Shown here in pieces: positions 41,622 through 49,121 of a DNA stretch of 64,000 nucleotides. The DNA lies in the NCBI RefSeq assembly GCF_036013955.1, contig NZ_CP107903.1:434001-498000 (forward strand). The letters are read 5' to 3'. The translations under genes were made by a program, and so were the position numbers. The notes under the pieces are model-generated. The model was not told where the DNA came from and did no database searches. It worked only from the letters and a program-made list of their open reading frames with translations. Source of the DNA: Streptomyces sp. NBC_00459 (GTDB taxonomy: Bacteria > Actinomycetota > Actinomycetes > Streptomycetales > Streptomycetaceae). Every line of letters begins with the position of its first letter. The first letter of the stretch is position 1.

Positions 41622-42073
41622 CTGTCCTCCCTGGCGAGAAAGTGCCGGAGGTCGGCCGCCAGGGAAGTCATCTGTTCGCCGGCCTCCAGCCAGGTCGTCA
41701 CCGAGGCGTCCCAGACGCCGGCTGCCTGCGGCCACGGCCGCAAGGTCCAGTTCAGTGCGACGTGGCCGCCAGACCGGAAGACGGCTGACACCGACAGGTC
41801 CCGGTCGTCGGTCCGCCAGATCCGTTCACCGTCCCATCCCCGGTAGTCCGCGGCGAGTTCGTCCAGGAACAGGGCGAGATCGCTGTCCCAGGTCCAGGCG
41901 ACGACCTCGTCCACACGAGCGGTCAGGCCCGGGGCCCGCAGCTCGACCGCATAGTGGACGGAGTCCTCGTCGAAGTTGAATCGATCGCGGAACTCCACGC
42001 CGACGGACGCGTTGTGGCCGCAGCGGACAGACACGCCGCGCCTGCCATCGGTCTCGTCGGACAGGGAGGTCAT
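41618..42073 (-). CDS. Small protein resembling DUF6228
   Basis: This encodes 151 residues: MTSLSDETDGRRGVSVRCGHNASVGVEFRDRFN, then YAVELRAPGLTARVDEVVAWTWDSDLALFLDELAADYRGWDGERIWRT and GHVALNWTLRPWPQAAGVWDASVTTWLEAGEQMTSLAADLRHFL. From memory this matches a streptomycete domain of unknown function, DUF6228. It is cytoplasmic. It overlaps the following gene by four bases, so the two products are made together and may interact. The ATG at 42073 is one of several possible starts. Confidence 0.68.
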   Translation of the reverse strand: MTSLSDETDGRRGVSVRCGHNASVGVEFRDRFNFDEDSVHYAVELRAPGLTARVDEVVAWTWDSDLALFLDELAADYRGWDGERIWRTDDRDLSVSAVFRSGGHVALNWTLRPWPQAAGVWDASVTTWLEAGEQMTSLAADLRHFLAREDR

Positions 42074-42238
42074 GGGCGGAACGCTAGTCAGCGTCGCTCC
42101 GGACGTCATCCGGATTCGTCGTCGACGGAGTGCGACGCGGGAACGGCTTCGCCGATCTCCCGAACGCGCTCCGCACGTGGTGCCCCTGCCCCCTGCCCTC
42201 TGCGTTCCTCGGACCGATCGTGTCGCGAGCCCCCTCTG

Positions 42239-42252
42239 TTAAATCGTTTCAA
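42239..42252. promoter_or_regulatory. LacI-type operator upstream of the GH78 gene
   Basis: TTAAATCGTTTCAA is a 14-base pseudo-palindrome (TTrAAwC/GwTTyAA) of the kind bound by LacI-family repressors. It lies 104 bases before the GH78 start, in an AT-rich pocket. A second element is at 42326. Confidence 0.5.
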
Positions 42253-42325
42253 TTCACAGCGAAACCATAAGTGATGAAAGCATTGACTGACCGGACGTGG
42301 AACCTTAACCTCCGGGCAATCACAT

Positions 42326-42337
42326 TGAAACCTTTCA
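42326..42337. promoter_or_regulatory. Second LacI-type operator at the GH78 promoter
   Basis: TGAAACCTTTCA has perfect five-base arms around CC. It ends 19 bases before the ATG of the GH78 gene, a position for repression by blocking the early transcript. Confidence 0.5.
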
Positions 42338-42355
42338 CCAGCCGAGGGTGCACCA

Positions 42356-45300
42356 ATGTCCTGGGACCTGTCGCGTCGAAGACTTCTCCAACTCGGTGGC
42401 ACCACGGCCGCCTCGGTCGTACTGACCGGGTCCCCGGCACTGGCGGCCGACGGGCCGGGCGCCACCAAGAACCCCGGCCGGCCGCCCGTGCCGACCGGGA
42501 CGCTGGCCGATCTGCTCCCCCAGGCACTCGGCACGAGCGCCGGGCAGAACCCTCGGTTCAGCTGGCAGGTGCCCGACTTCTGCGCCGGCACCCTCCAGCG
42601 CGCCTACCAGCTGCAACTGGCCGCCGCTCCCGACGGTTTCGCCGACGAACGGCTCGTCTGGGACTCGGGCAGGCGCAAGTCCGCCGACTCGACCGCCGTA
42701 CCATACGGTGGGCCGCCGCTGCAGCCCCGTACCGCCTACTGGTGGCGGGTCGCCAGCTGGGGCGACAGACGGTCCGCATGGTCGGAGCCGGCTCTGCTCG
42801 CCACCTCGGTCGAGGACCAGTGGGAGGCCGAGCCGATCTGGGCGCCGGCCGGGCCGGTGATGACCGACGGCACCCTCACCGCCCGGCTGAAGATCACCAC
42901 TGTGGCCGCCGGGGTGTGGTTCCGCGCCGCGAACACCTCCAACAACTACATGTGGCAACTGCGTGCCGGAAGCGCCGGCGTCCTGCGCAAGCATGTCTGC
43001 GTGAACGGCACGTACACCGTCCTCGGCGAGATCCGGCTGCCGTTCGCCGTCACCACCGGGGAGTGGGTCGATCTCGCTGTCACCATGACGGGCTCCACCT
43101 TCACCACGACCGTCAACGGCACCGTCGTCGACACCACCACCGACACCCGCTACGCCTCCGGCAACATCGGACTGCGCAACGGCCTGACCGAGTCCCAGGT
43201 CTACGACCGGATCACCTTCACCGCCGCCGACGGAACGATTCTCCTCGACGACGACTTCGCCTCCGACAAGGGCACCTTCTCCGTCGGCACGGTCTCCGGC
43301 GGCACACTGACCTTCCCCACCGGGGCCACCTCGCTCTCCTCCTACGGGGCCGACGACACCTGGGCGCTCCTGCGCCACGAGTACGCGACCGCCACGGGCA
43401 AGGAGCCGGCCGCCGCCGTCCTCTACGTCGCGGCCAGCTCCCCCGACCCCGCCCGGCAGTACGTGGCCAAGGTGTGGAGCAACGGCACCGTCGTCGGGCA
43501 CGCGTCCGTGCGCTCCGGCACCGGGACCGCGTACCAGGCGTTCGACATCACCTCGACCCTGCGGAGCGACGGCGGGCCGAACACGCTGGCCGCGCTGTGC
43601 TGGACCACCTCGCAGCAGAAGTTCCTGGCCCAGCTGGAGGTCACGTACACCGACGGCAGCCGGACCACCGTCGCCTCGGGGGACCACTGGAAGGCGCGCC
43701 GCCAGGGCGGGCTGCTGCCGGCCAAGGGCAGCGCGGGCAGCAGCTACTTCACCGTCCCCCAGGAGTACTGGGACCTGCGGCAGGAGCCCGTCGGCTGGAC
43801 CGGGCCCGGCTTCGACGACAGCGGCTGGGACGCTCCCGTCGTCCGCTCCGCGATCAGTGGACTCGTCCCGGCCCCGATCGAGCCGCCGCGGCTGCACGAT
43901 GTCACCCCTGCCTCCGTCACCAAGGTCGCCGACGGCCGCTGGCTGGTGGACCTCGGCCGGGAGATCGTCGGCGGACTGGCCCTGAAGGTCACCGGGAGCG
44001 CGGGCGACACCGTCGAGGTGCGCCTCGGTGAGGAGTTGAACACCGACGGCACCGTCAAGTACCAGACGCGGGCCACCAACACCTACCGCGAGGTGTGGAC
44101 CCTGCGCGACGGGCAGCAGAGCTTCGAACACTGGGGCTACCGCGGCTTCCGCTGGGCCGAACTCCGCACGGCGCTCGACCTGTCCGGGGCCGTCGTCACC
44201 GGGCGTGCCTGGCGCCTCGACTGGGACGACAGCGACTCCTCGTTCAGCAGTTCCGACCCCGACCTCGACCGGGTCTGGGAGCTGTGCCGGTACTCGATCG
44301 AGGCCACCCGCGGCGATCTCTACACCGACACCCCGACCCGGGAACGCGGCCCCTACGAGGGCGACGCGCTGATCAACCAGCTCTCCGAGTACGGCGTCCA
44401 GCGCTCCTACGCGCTGGCCCGCTGGTCGAACGACTACCTGGTCCGCAAGGGCACCTGGCCCACCGAGTACCGGCTGATGTGCGCGCTGTCCGCCTGGGAG
44501 GACTACCTCGCCACCGGCGACGACCGGCAGCTCGCCAAGGACTACGACCTGCTCGCCGCGAAGAACCTCACCTCCTATCTGGACTCCCAGGGCCTGGTCC
44601 GCAAGGCGCCCGGCAGCAGCAGCCAGGACCTGGGCGACCTCGTCGACTGGCCGACCGCCAGCCGCGACGGCTACGTCTTCACGAACGTCAACACCGTTGT
44701 CAACGCCTTCCAGTACGCGGCCTTCGACGCCCTGGCCAAGTGCGCCGCGGCGCTCGGCAAGGACGCCGACGCGACGGCCCTGCGCGCACGCGCCGACACC
44801 CTCGGCACCGCCATGCGCGCCACGCTGTTCGACAGCACGGCCGGCCGGTTCCTCGACGGCGAGGGCACCACGCACAGCGCCCAGCACGCCACCGCCTTCC
44901 CGGTCGCGTTCGGCGTCGCGGACACCCTCGACGCCGAGGTCCGCGCCCGGCTCGGGGACACGCTCGCAACGGGCGGCATGCGGATGAGCGTGTACGGAGC
45001 GCAGTTCCTCCTCGACGCCCTCTTCCGGCTCGGCCGCGCCGACGCCGCACTCGCGCTGCTCACCTCCACGGCGACCAACTCGTGGCTGCACATGCTCGAC
45101 GAGCTGAAGGCCACCATCGTCACCGAGGCCTGGGATCCCGCGCTGAAGTCCAACATGACGTTCTCCCACGCCTGGGCCTCGGCTCCGGCCAACGCGATCC
45201 CCCGGCACGTGCTCGGCGTCAGTGTCACCGCGCCCGGAGCCGCGGAGTTCCTGATCCGCCCCAGGACCGGCGCCCTCACCGAGGTCACGGGCACGGTGCC

Positions 45301-45562
45301 GTCCGTGCGCGGCCCGGTCGAGGTCGCCGTACGGCGGTCGGCCGACGCCCATACGACACGGGTGACGGTGCCGCCCAACTCCAGCGCGGTGCTGGAGGTG
45401 GAGATCGGCGACGCCCACCCGGCGCAGTACCGGGTGACGGCGACAGCACCCGGTGGACAGGGACGGGTGCCGGTCCGATTCATCACCGACCTCACCGGGA
45501 CGGTGCTGCGCATCGGGCCCGTCGGCTCCGGTACGACGAAGGTCGAGCGCAGGGTCTCCTGA
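42356..45562 (+). CDS. Alpha-L-rhamnosidase, glycoside hydrolase family 78
   Basis: This 1068-residue protein starts with a Tat signal (LSRRRLLQLGGTTAASVVLTGSPALAA) and is therefore exported folded. A fibronectin-like/bacterial rhamnosidase N-domain (FSWQVPD, then LVWDSGRRKSADSTAVPYGGPPLQPRTAYWWRV) precedes concanavalin-like sandwich segments, GH78 beta domains (GWTGPGFDDSGWD, later LVDLGREIVGGLALKVTGSAGDTVEVRLGEEL) and the (alpha/alpha)6 catalytic barrel. The acid loop TDTPTRERGPYEGD is at about residues 657-670. It cleaves terminal rhamnose from plant polysaccharides such as rhamnogalacturonan or from glycosides. Two LacI-type operators precede it. It lies in the polysaccharide locus with the GH3-GH5 genes. 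Confidence 0.92.
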   Translation: MSWDLSRRRLLQLGGTTAASVVLTGSPALAADGPGATKNPGRPPVPTGTLADLLPQALGTSAGQNPRFSWQVPDFCAGTLQRAYQLQLAAAPDGFADERLVWDSGRRKSADSTAVPYGGPPLQPRTAYWWRVASWGDRRSAWSEPALLATSVEDQWEAEPIWAPAGPVMTDGTLTARLKITTVAAGVWFRAANTSNNYMWQLRAGSAGVLRKHVCVNGTYTVLGEIRLPFAVTTGEWVDLAVTMTGSTFTTTVNGTVVDTTTDTRYASGNIGLRNGLTESQVYDRITFTAADGTILLDDDFASDKGTFSVGTVSGGTLTFPTGATSLSSYGADDTWALLRHEYATATGKEPAAAVLYVAASSPDPARQYVAKVWSNGTVVGHASVRSGTGTAYQAFDITSTLRSDGGPNTLAALCWTTSQQKFLAQLEVTYTDGSRTTVASGDHWKARRQGGLLPAKGSAGSSYFTVPQEYWDLRQEPVGWTGPGFDDSGWDAPVVRSAISGLVPAPIEPPRLHDVTPASVTKVADGRWLVDLGREIVGGLALKVTGSAGDTVEVRLGEELNTDGTVKYQTRATNTYREVWTLRDGQQSFEHWGYRGFRWAELRTALDLSGAVVTGRAWRLDWDDSDSSFSSSDPDLDRVWELCRYSIEATRGDLYTDTPTRERGPYEGDALINQLSEYGVQRSYALARWSNDYLVRKGTWPTEYRLMCALSAWEDYLATGDDRQLAKDYDLLAAKNLTSYLDSQGLVRKAPGSSSQDLGDLVDWPTASRDGYVFTNVNTVVNAFQYAAFDALAKCAAALGKDADATALRARADTLGTAMRATLFDSTAGRFLDGEGTTHSAQHATAFPVAFGVADTLDAEVRARLGDTLATGGMRMSVYGAQFLLDALFRLGRADAALALLTSTATNSWLHMLDELKATIVTEAWDPALKSNMTFSHAWASAPANAIPRHVLGVSVTAPGAAEFLIRPRTGALTEVTGTVPSVRGPVEVAVRRSADAHTTRVTVPPNSSAVLEVEIGDAHPAQYRVTATAPGGQGRVPVRFITDLTGTVLRIGPVGSGTTKVERRVS

Positions 45563-45673
45563 CGGCGGGGCTGAGGGTTCCGGCCCAAGGTCCCGTCCTT
45601 CGCCCAACTCGCCCGTACGCCACGGCAGTCGACTGCCGTGGCGTACACCGGCCCTCCCCCGGCAGGCATGCTG

Positions 45674-45938
45674 GGGTCGGGAGGCGATCGCGTCGTGGTC
45701 GGCGGAGGCCCGGTCGGCATCCTCATCGCCCCGGTCGTGCGGGCCACCGGATCCGACGTACCGGTGGTGGCGCTCAGCGCCCACCGGCGGCAGCTCCCCG
45801 AGGAGTTGGGGCCGAGCGCCTGGGACCCGGACCGTGGACGACGTGAGCGGACCGGTCGGTCAGCGGACCGCAGACGCGGGCGCGGACGTCGCCTTCGAGG
45901 TGTCCGCGCAGCGACAGGGGGATCGCGTGGGATGGTGA
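45674..45938 (+). pseudogene. Fragment of a zinc-type alcohol dehydrogenase
   Basis: One frame reads GDRVVVGGGPVGILIAPVVRATGSDVPVVALSAHRRQLPEELGPSAWDPD, the Rossmann core of medium-chain dehydrogenases (threonine dehydrogenase/butanediol dehydrogenase type). A second frame continues with VSGPVGQRTADAGADVAFEVS, the next family segment. The catalytic zinc domain before and the C-terminus after are missing. It is a relic between the GH78 and GH3 genes. Confidence 0.65.
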
Positions 45939-45964
45939 GGTTCACGGCCCGTGAACCTCACCAT
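45932..45964. terminator. 33-base near-perfect palindrome between convergent GH genes
   Basis: ATGGTGAGGTTCACGG (45932-45947) and its reverse complement (45949-45964) are separated by a single base. It lies between the convergent GH78 and GH3 genes and directly behind the dehydrogenase relic. A bidirectional terminator is the simplest reading, but a one-base centre makes an operator or cruciform also possible. Confidence 0.55.
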
Positions 45965-46023
45965 GGTGACTTCCTTGCGGGCCAGGCGCCCAGGAAGCGG
46001 CAGCACCGGGAAGGCGGGACCAG

Positions 46024-48882
46024 TCACGCGATCGCGTCCGAGGCCGCGGCCAGGCCGAAGGAGAAAGAGGCGAAGCGGAAGTCTCCGTGCAGGGTCAGTT
46101 GTAGGTCCTGGACACCGTTGCCGGGGGCGGTCGTGTCGGCGCTCACCGTTGTCCACGTACGGCGGCCCCCGGTGACCGGCGGAGTTACGTGTGCGAGGAG
46201 CCGGTCGCCGGCCCGGACCTCAAGGCGTGCCTCAGCCGGTCCGGTGCTCTCGCGCGCGACCTCAGCCTCGAATCGGGTGGCACCGGACAGGTCGACGGAG
46301 CGGAACAGCAGAGTCGCGGGGCGAGCGGCATCGGCCGGGGTGACCGCGTCGCCGGCGGCACGGGTGGCGTCGACGAGGGTGATGTCCGCGCAGTCGTCGA
46401 AGTCGGCGGCCAGGACGCGTCGGCCGACCACCTCGCGGGGTGCGGGGGCCGTCCCGGTCACCGTCAACTGCGCGCTCCGGACGACGTGTTCCGCGGAGCG
46501 GGCGACGAGGATCTCGTAGGCACCGGGGTCCACGGTGAAGGCGTCGGTGGCCACGTCCCAGTGGGCGAGCCGGTCGGCGGAGAGCCGGAAGGCGACCTCC
46601 CGGCTCTCCCCCGGCTCCAGACGCACCTTGCGGAAGTCGGCGAGCCTCAGCCGGGGTGCCTCGTACCGCGCGTCCACGGCACGGACGTAGAGCTGGACCA
46701 CCTCGCTGCCGGGTCGCGCCCCGCTGTTGGACAGCGTCACCGTGATGTCGAGGGCGCCGTCCTGCGGCACCGCCGGTGTGGACAGCAGCAGGTCGCCGTA
46801 GGTGAAGTCGGTGTAGGACAGGCCGTGGCCGAAGGCGTACAGGGGTGCTTCGCGGTGGTACTGGTAGGTCCAGCCGGCCTTGATGACGTCGTAGTCGAGC
46901 CGGGGCGGGAGTTCGTCGTCGCCGCGGTACCAGGTCTGGGGCAGCCGGCCCGACGGGTCGGCGTCGCCGAGGAGTACGGCGGTCAGCGCCCTGCCCGTCT
47001 CCTGGCCGGCGTGGGAGGTCCACAGCACGGCCGGCAGGTGGCCGGCCGCCCAGTCGACCGCGTAGGGGTAGCTGCTCATGACGATCAGCGCGGTCTCCGG
47101 GCGGACGGCGGCCACCTCGCGCAGCAGGGCCTCCTGGGTGGCGGGCAGAGCGGTGCCCGTACGGTCCTCGGTCTCGCGGCCGTTGATGAGCGGGTGGTTG
47201 CCGAGGACGACGATGGCGATGTCGGCAGCCGCGGCGGCGCTGCGGGCGTCGGCCGCACCGTCCCGCAGCAGCTCACGCTGCCAGCGTTCGGCGTTCTGCG
47301 GGCTGTCGGCGGTGGTGGCGACCCTGCCGTCGTCCGGGTCGACGACGGCGTAGCGGCCGGTGAAGACGTTGCGCAGGAGCACGGAGTCGGCGTCGCCGGA
47401 GGGATCGGGTTCCAGAAGGAAGGTTTCGTTGATGAACCAGGTCTTGATCACCTCGGGGTCGGCGACGAGCGAGTCGTCGTCCCTTCGGGTGAGGTACCGG
47501 CCGGTGTCGGCGTCGCGCAGTGTCAGCACCCCGTCGCCCCACTCGGTGACGTCGAACGCGGTGCCGCCGAGGAACTTCCCCGTGGTGCGGGAGCGCAGGG
47601 CGATCCGGTCGGCGGCCTCCACGACCACGACGTCACCCGCGGCGGCGCGCAGTGCGGACGCGATGCCGACCCGGTAGGGCAGGGTGCCGCTGTACCAGTC
47701 CTCGTACAGGGCGTCGGCGTGCGGGCCGATGACGGCGATGCGCGGTGTCCCGTCCGCCCGGAGGGGCAGCAGGCCGTCGTTCTTGAGGAGCACCACCGAG
47801 TCGGTCGCGGCGCGCAGGGCCAGGGCTCGGTGTTCGGCCGAGTCGATCACCTCCGGGCCGATGCCGGCGTACGGGTCGAGGTCCGGGTCGAACTCGCCCA
47901 GCCGGAAGCGGAGTTGCAGCTGGCGTCGGGCGGCGCGGTCGATGTCCGCCTCGTTGATGGAGCCGCGTTCCAGCGCTTCGCGCAGTCGGCCGATGGTGAT
48001 CGAGCTGTTCTCGTTGTGCTCGGTGAAGCTGTCGATGCCCGCCCTCAACGCCGCCGCGTGGGCCTCGGCATGGTCGTCGAAGTAGTGCTCCGGGTCCACC
48101 AGGTTGCCGGGTGCCTCGGCATCGCTGACGACGAACAGTTCGTGCCCGGTCGGTACGGCCCAGCTCCGCAGTTCGTCGAGGAGCGGACTGACGTGGCAGG
48201 GGCGGCCGTTGACGAGGTTGTACGCGGCCATGGCGCCCGTCGCCGCGCCCGAGGCGACGATCGGGCGGAAGGCGGCCATGTCGTACTCCCGCAGGACGCG
48301 CGGGCGCAGACCGGAGGAGGTGACGCAGCGGTCGTCCTCGTTGTTGTAGGCGAGGAAGTGCTTGAGCAGCCCGGCCGCGCGCAGATACGTCGGATGGTCA
48401 CCGGCCAGTCCCCGGCAGTAGGCGATGCCGAGGCGCGCGGTGTGTGTCGGGTCCTCGGAGTAGCCCTCCTCGTTGCGGCCCCAGCGCGGGTCGCGCAGCA
48501 GGTTCACCACGGGGGCCCATGCCTGGAGGCTGATGCGGCCGATGCCGTTCGGCGCGGAGCGGTGGTGGTGGAAGGCGCGCAGCTCGACCGAGACGGCCTC
48601 GGCCACCTCACGGACCAGGCCCTCGTCCCAGGTCGCGCCCAATCCGACGGCCTGCGGAAAGACGGTCGCCTCGCCGAGCCAGGACACACCGTGCAGAGCC
48701 TCCGTGCCGGTCCGGAACGCGGCGACGCCGAGGCGCTCGACGGCCGGCACGCACTGGTGCAGCAGCGCGATCCGCTCGTCGAGCGTGAGCCGCCCGAGCA
48801 GGTCGTCGACACGCTTGTCGATCGGCAGACCAGGGTCACGGAACGGGAGGCGGTGGGCGGCGGACTGGGACGGAGAACCCAC
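46024..48882 (-). CDS. Glycoside hydrolase family 3 with an inserted beta-trefoil-like domain
   Basis: This 952-residue protein has the GH3 (beta/alpha)8 domain (RVDDLLGRLTLDERIALL, WAPVVNLLRDPRWGRNEEGYSEDPTHTARLG, nucleophile Asp about residue 252 in VVSDAEAP), the alpha/beta sandwich (ADIAIVVLGNHPLINGRETEDRTG) and the C-terminal FnIII domain (GARPGSEVVQLYV). Residues about 425-520 form an insert with repeats of the RSRTTGKFLGG / ADTGRYLTRR / NVFTGRYAVVD kind, like a fascin/ricin beta-trefoil, where other GH3 enzymes carry PA14. A C-terminal jelly-roll-like domain (about 830-945) resembles CBM6. The GTG at 48882 has AGGGG upstream. There is no signal peptide, so it acts inside the cell, probably as beta-glucosidase or beta-xylosidase. 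Confidence 0.88.
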   Translation of the reverse strand: MGSPSQSAAHRLPFRDPGLPIDKRVDDLLGRLTLDERIALLHQCVPAVERLGVAAFRTGTEALHGVSWLGEATVFPQAVGLGATWDEGLVREVAEAVSVELRAFHHHRSAPNGIGRISLQAWAPVVNLLRDPRWGRNEEGYSEDPTHTARLGIAYCRGLAGDHPTYLRAAGLLKHFLAYNNEDDRCVTSSGLRPRVLREYDMAAFRPIVASGAATGAMAAYNLVNGRPCHVSPLLDELRSWAVPTGHELFVVSDAEAPGNLVDPEHYFDDHAEAHAAALRAGIDSFTEHNENSSITIGRLREALERGSINEADIDRAARRQLQLRFRLGEFDPDLDPYAGIGPEVIDSAEHRALALRAATDSVVLLKNDGLLPLRADGTPRIAVIGPHADALYEDWYSGTLPYRVGIASALRAAAGDVVVVEAADRIALRSRTTGKFLGGTAFDVTEWGDGVLTLRDADTGRYLTRRDDDSLVADPEVIKTWFINETFLLEPDPSGDADSVLLRNVFTGRYAVVDPDDGRVATTADSPQNAERWQRELLRDGAADARSAAAAADIAIVVLGNHPLINGRETEDRTGTALPATQEALLREVAAVRPETALIVMSSYPYAVDWAAGHLPAVLWTSHAGQETGRALTAVLLGDADPSGRLPQTWYRGDDELPPRLDYDVIKAGWTYQYHREAPLYAFGHGLSYTDFTYGDLLLSTPAVPQDGALDITVTLSNSGARPGSEVVQLYVRAVDARYEAPRLRLADFRKVRLEPGESREVAFRLSADRLAHWDVATDAFTVDPGAYEILVARSAEHVVRSAQLTVTGTAPAPREVVGRRVLAADFDDCADITLVDATRAAGDAVTPADAARPATLLFRSVDLSGATRFEAEVARESTGPAEARLEVRAGDRLLAHVTPPVTGGRRTWTTVSADTTAPGNGVQDLQLTLHGDFRFASFSFGLAAASDAIA

Positions 48883-48918
48883 GAGGCAGACCCCTAAGAC
48901 AGACTGAGTGCGGTTTCG

Positions 48919-48932
48919 TTGAAGCGCTTCGA
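48919..48932. promoter_or_regulatory. LacI operator next to the GH3 start
   Basis: TTGAAGCGCTTCGA contains the palindrome GAAGCGCTTC. It lies 37 bases upstream of the GH3 GTG, in the divergent promoter shared with the GH42 operon. It matches the class of operator bound by the LacI protein encoded at 56800. Confidence 0.75.
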
Positions 48933-49041
48933 CGAAGCTGCCACCGGCCCGGCGGGCTGTCAATGACACGCGAGAAGGAAAGTTTCTCACCTTCTCGACT
49001 CTTGTTTCGCAAGAAATATGTCATTAGCGTTCGCGGCCGAG

Positions 49042-49054
49042 TGAAGCGCTTCGA
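49042..49054. promoter_or_regulatory. LacI operator upstream of the GH42 gene
   Basis: TGAAGCGCTTCGA repeats the palindrome GAAGCGCTTC found at 48921-48930, 122 bases apart. The pair could hold a DNA loop across the divergent promoters. It lies 67 bases before the GH42 start. Confidence 0.75.
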
Positions 49055-49121
49055 CACCCAGAATCCGAAGGAGAAGAGCCACCGCCATGACCGATGAGTT
49101 GCCCTGCTCCAAGGACCCGTC

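Noticed and set aside
42335..45784. 1149-codon minus-strand frame opposite the GH78 gene.
   Set aside because: Low-complexity Gly/Val/Arg product; the GH78 frame is clearly real.
46189..48897. 902-codon plus-strand frame opposite the GH3 gene.
   Set aside because: Shadow of the GH3 gene; no domains.
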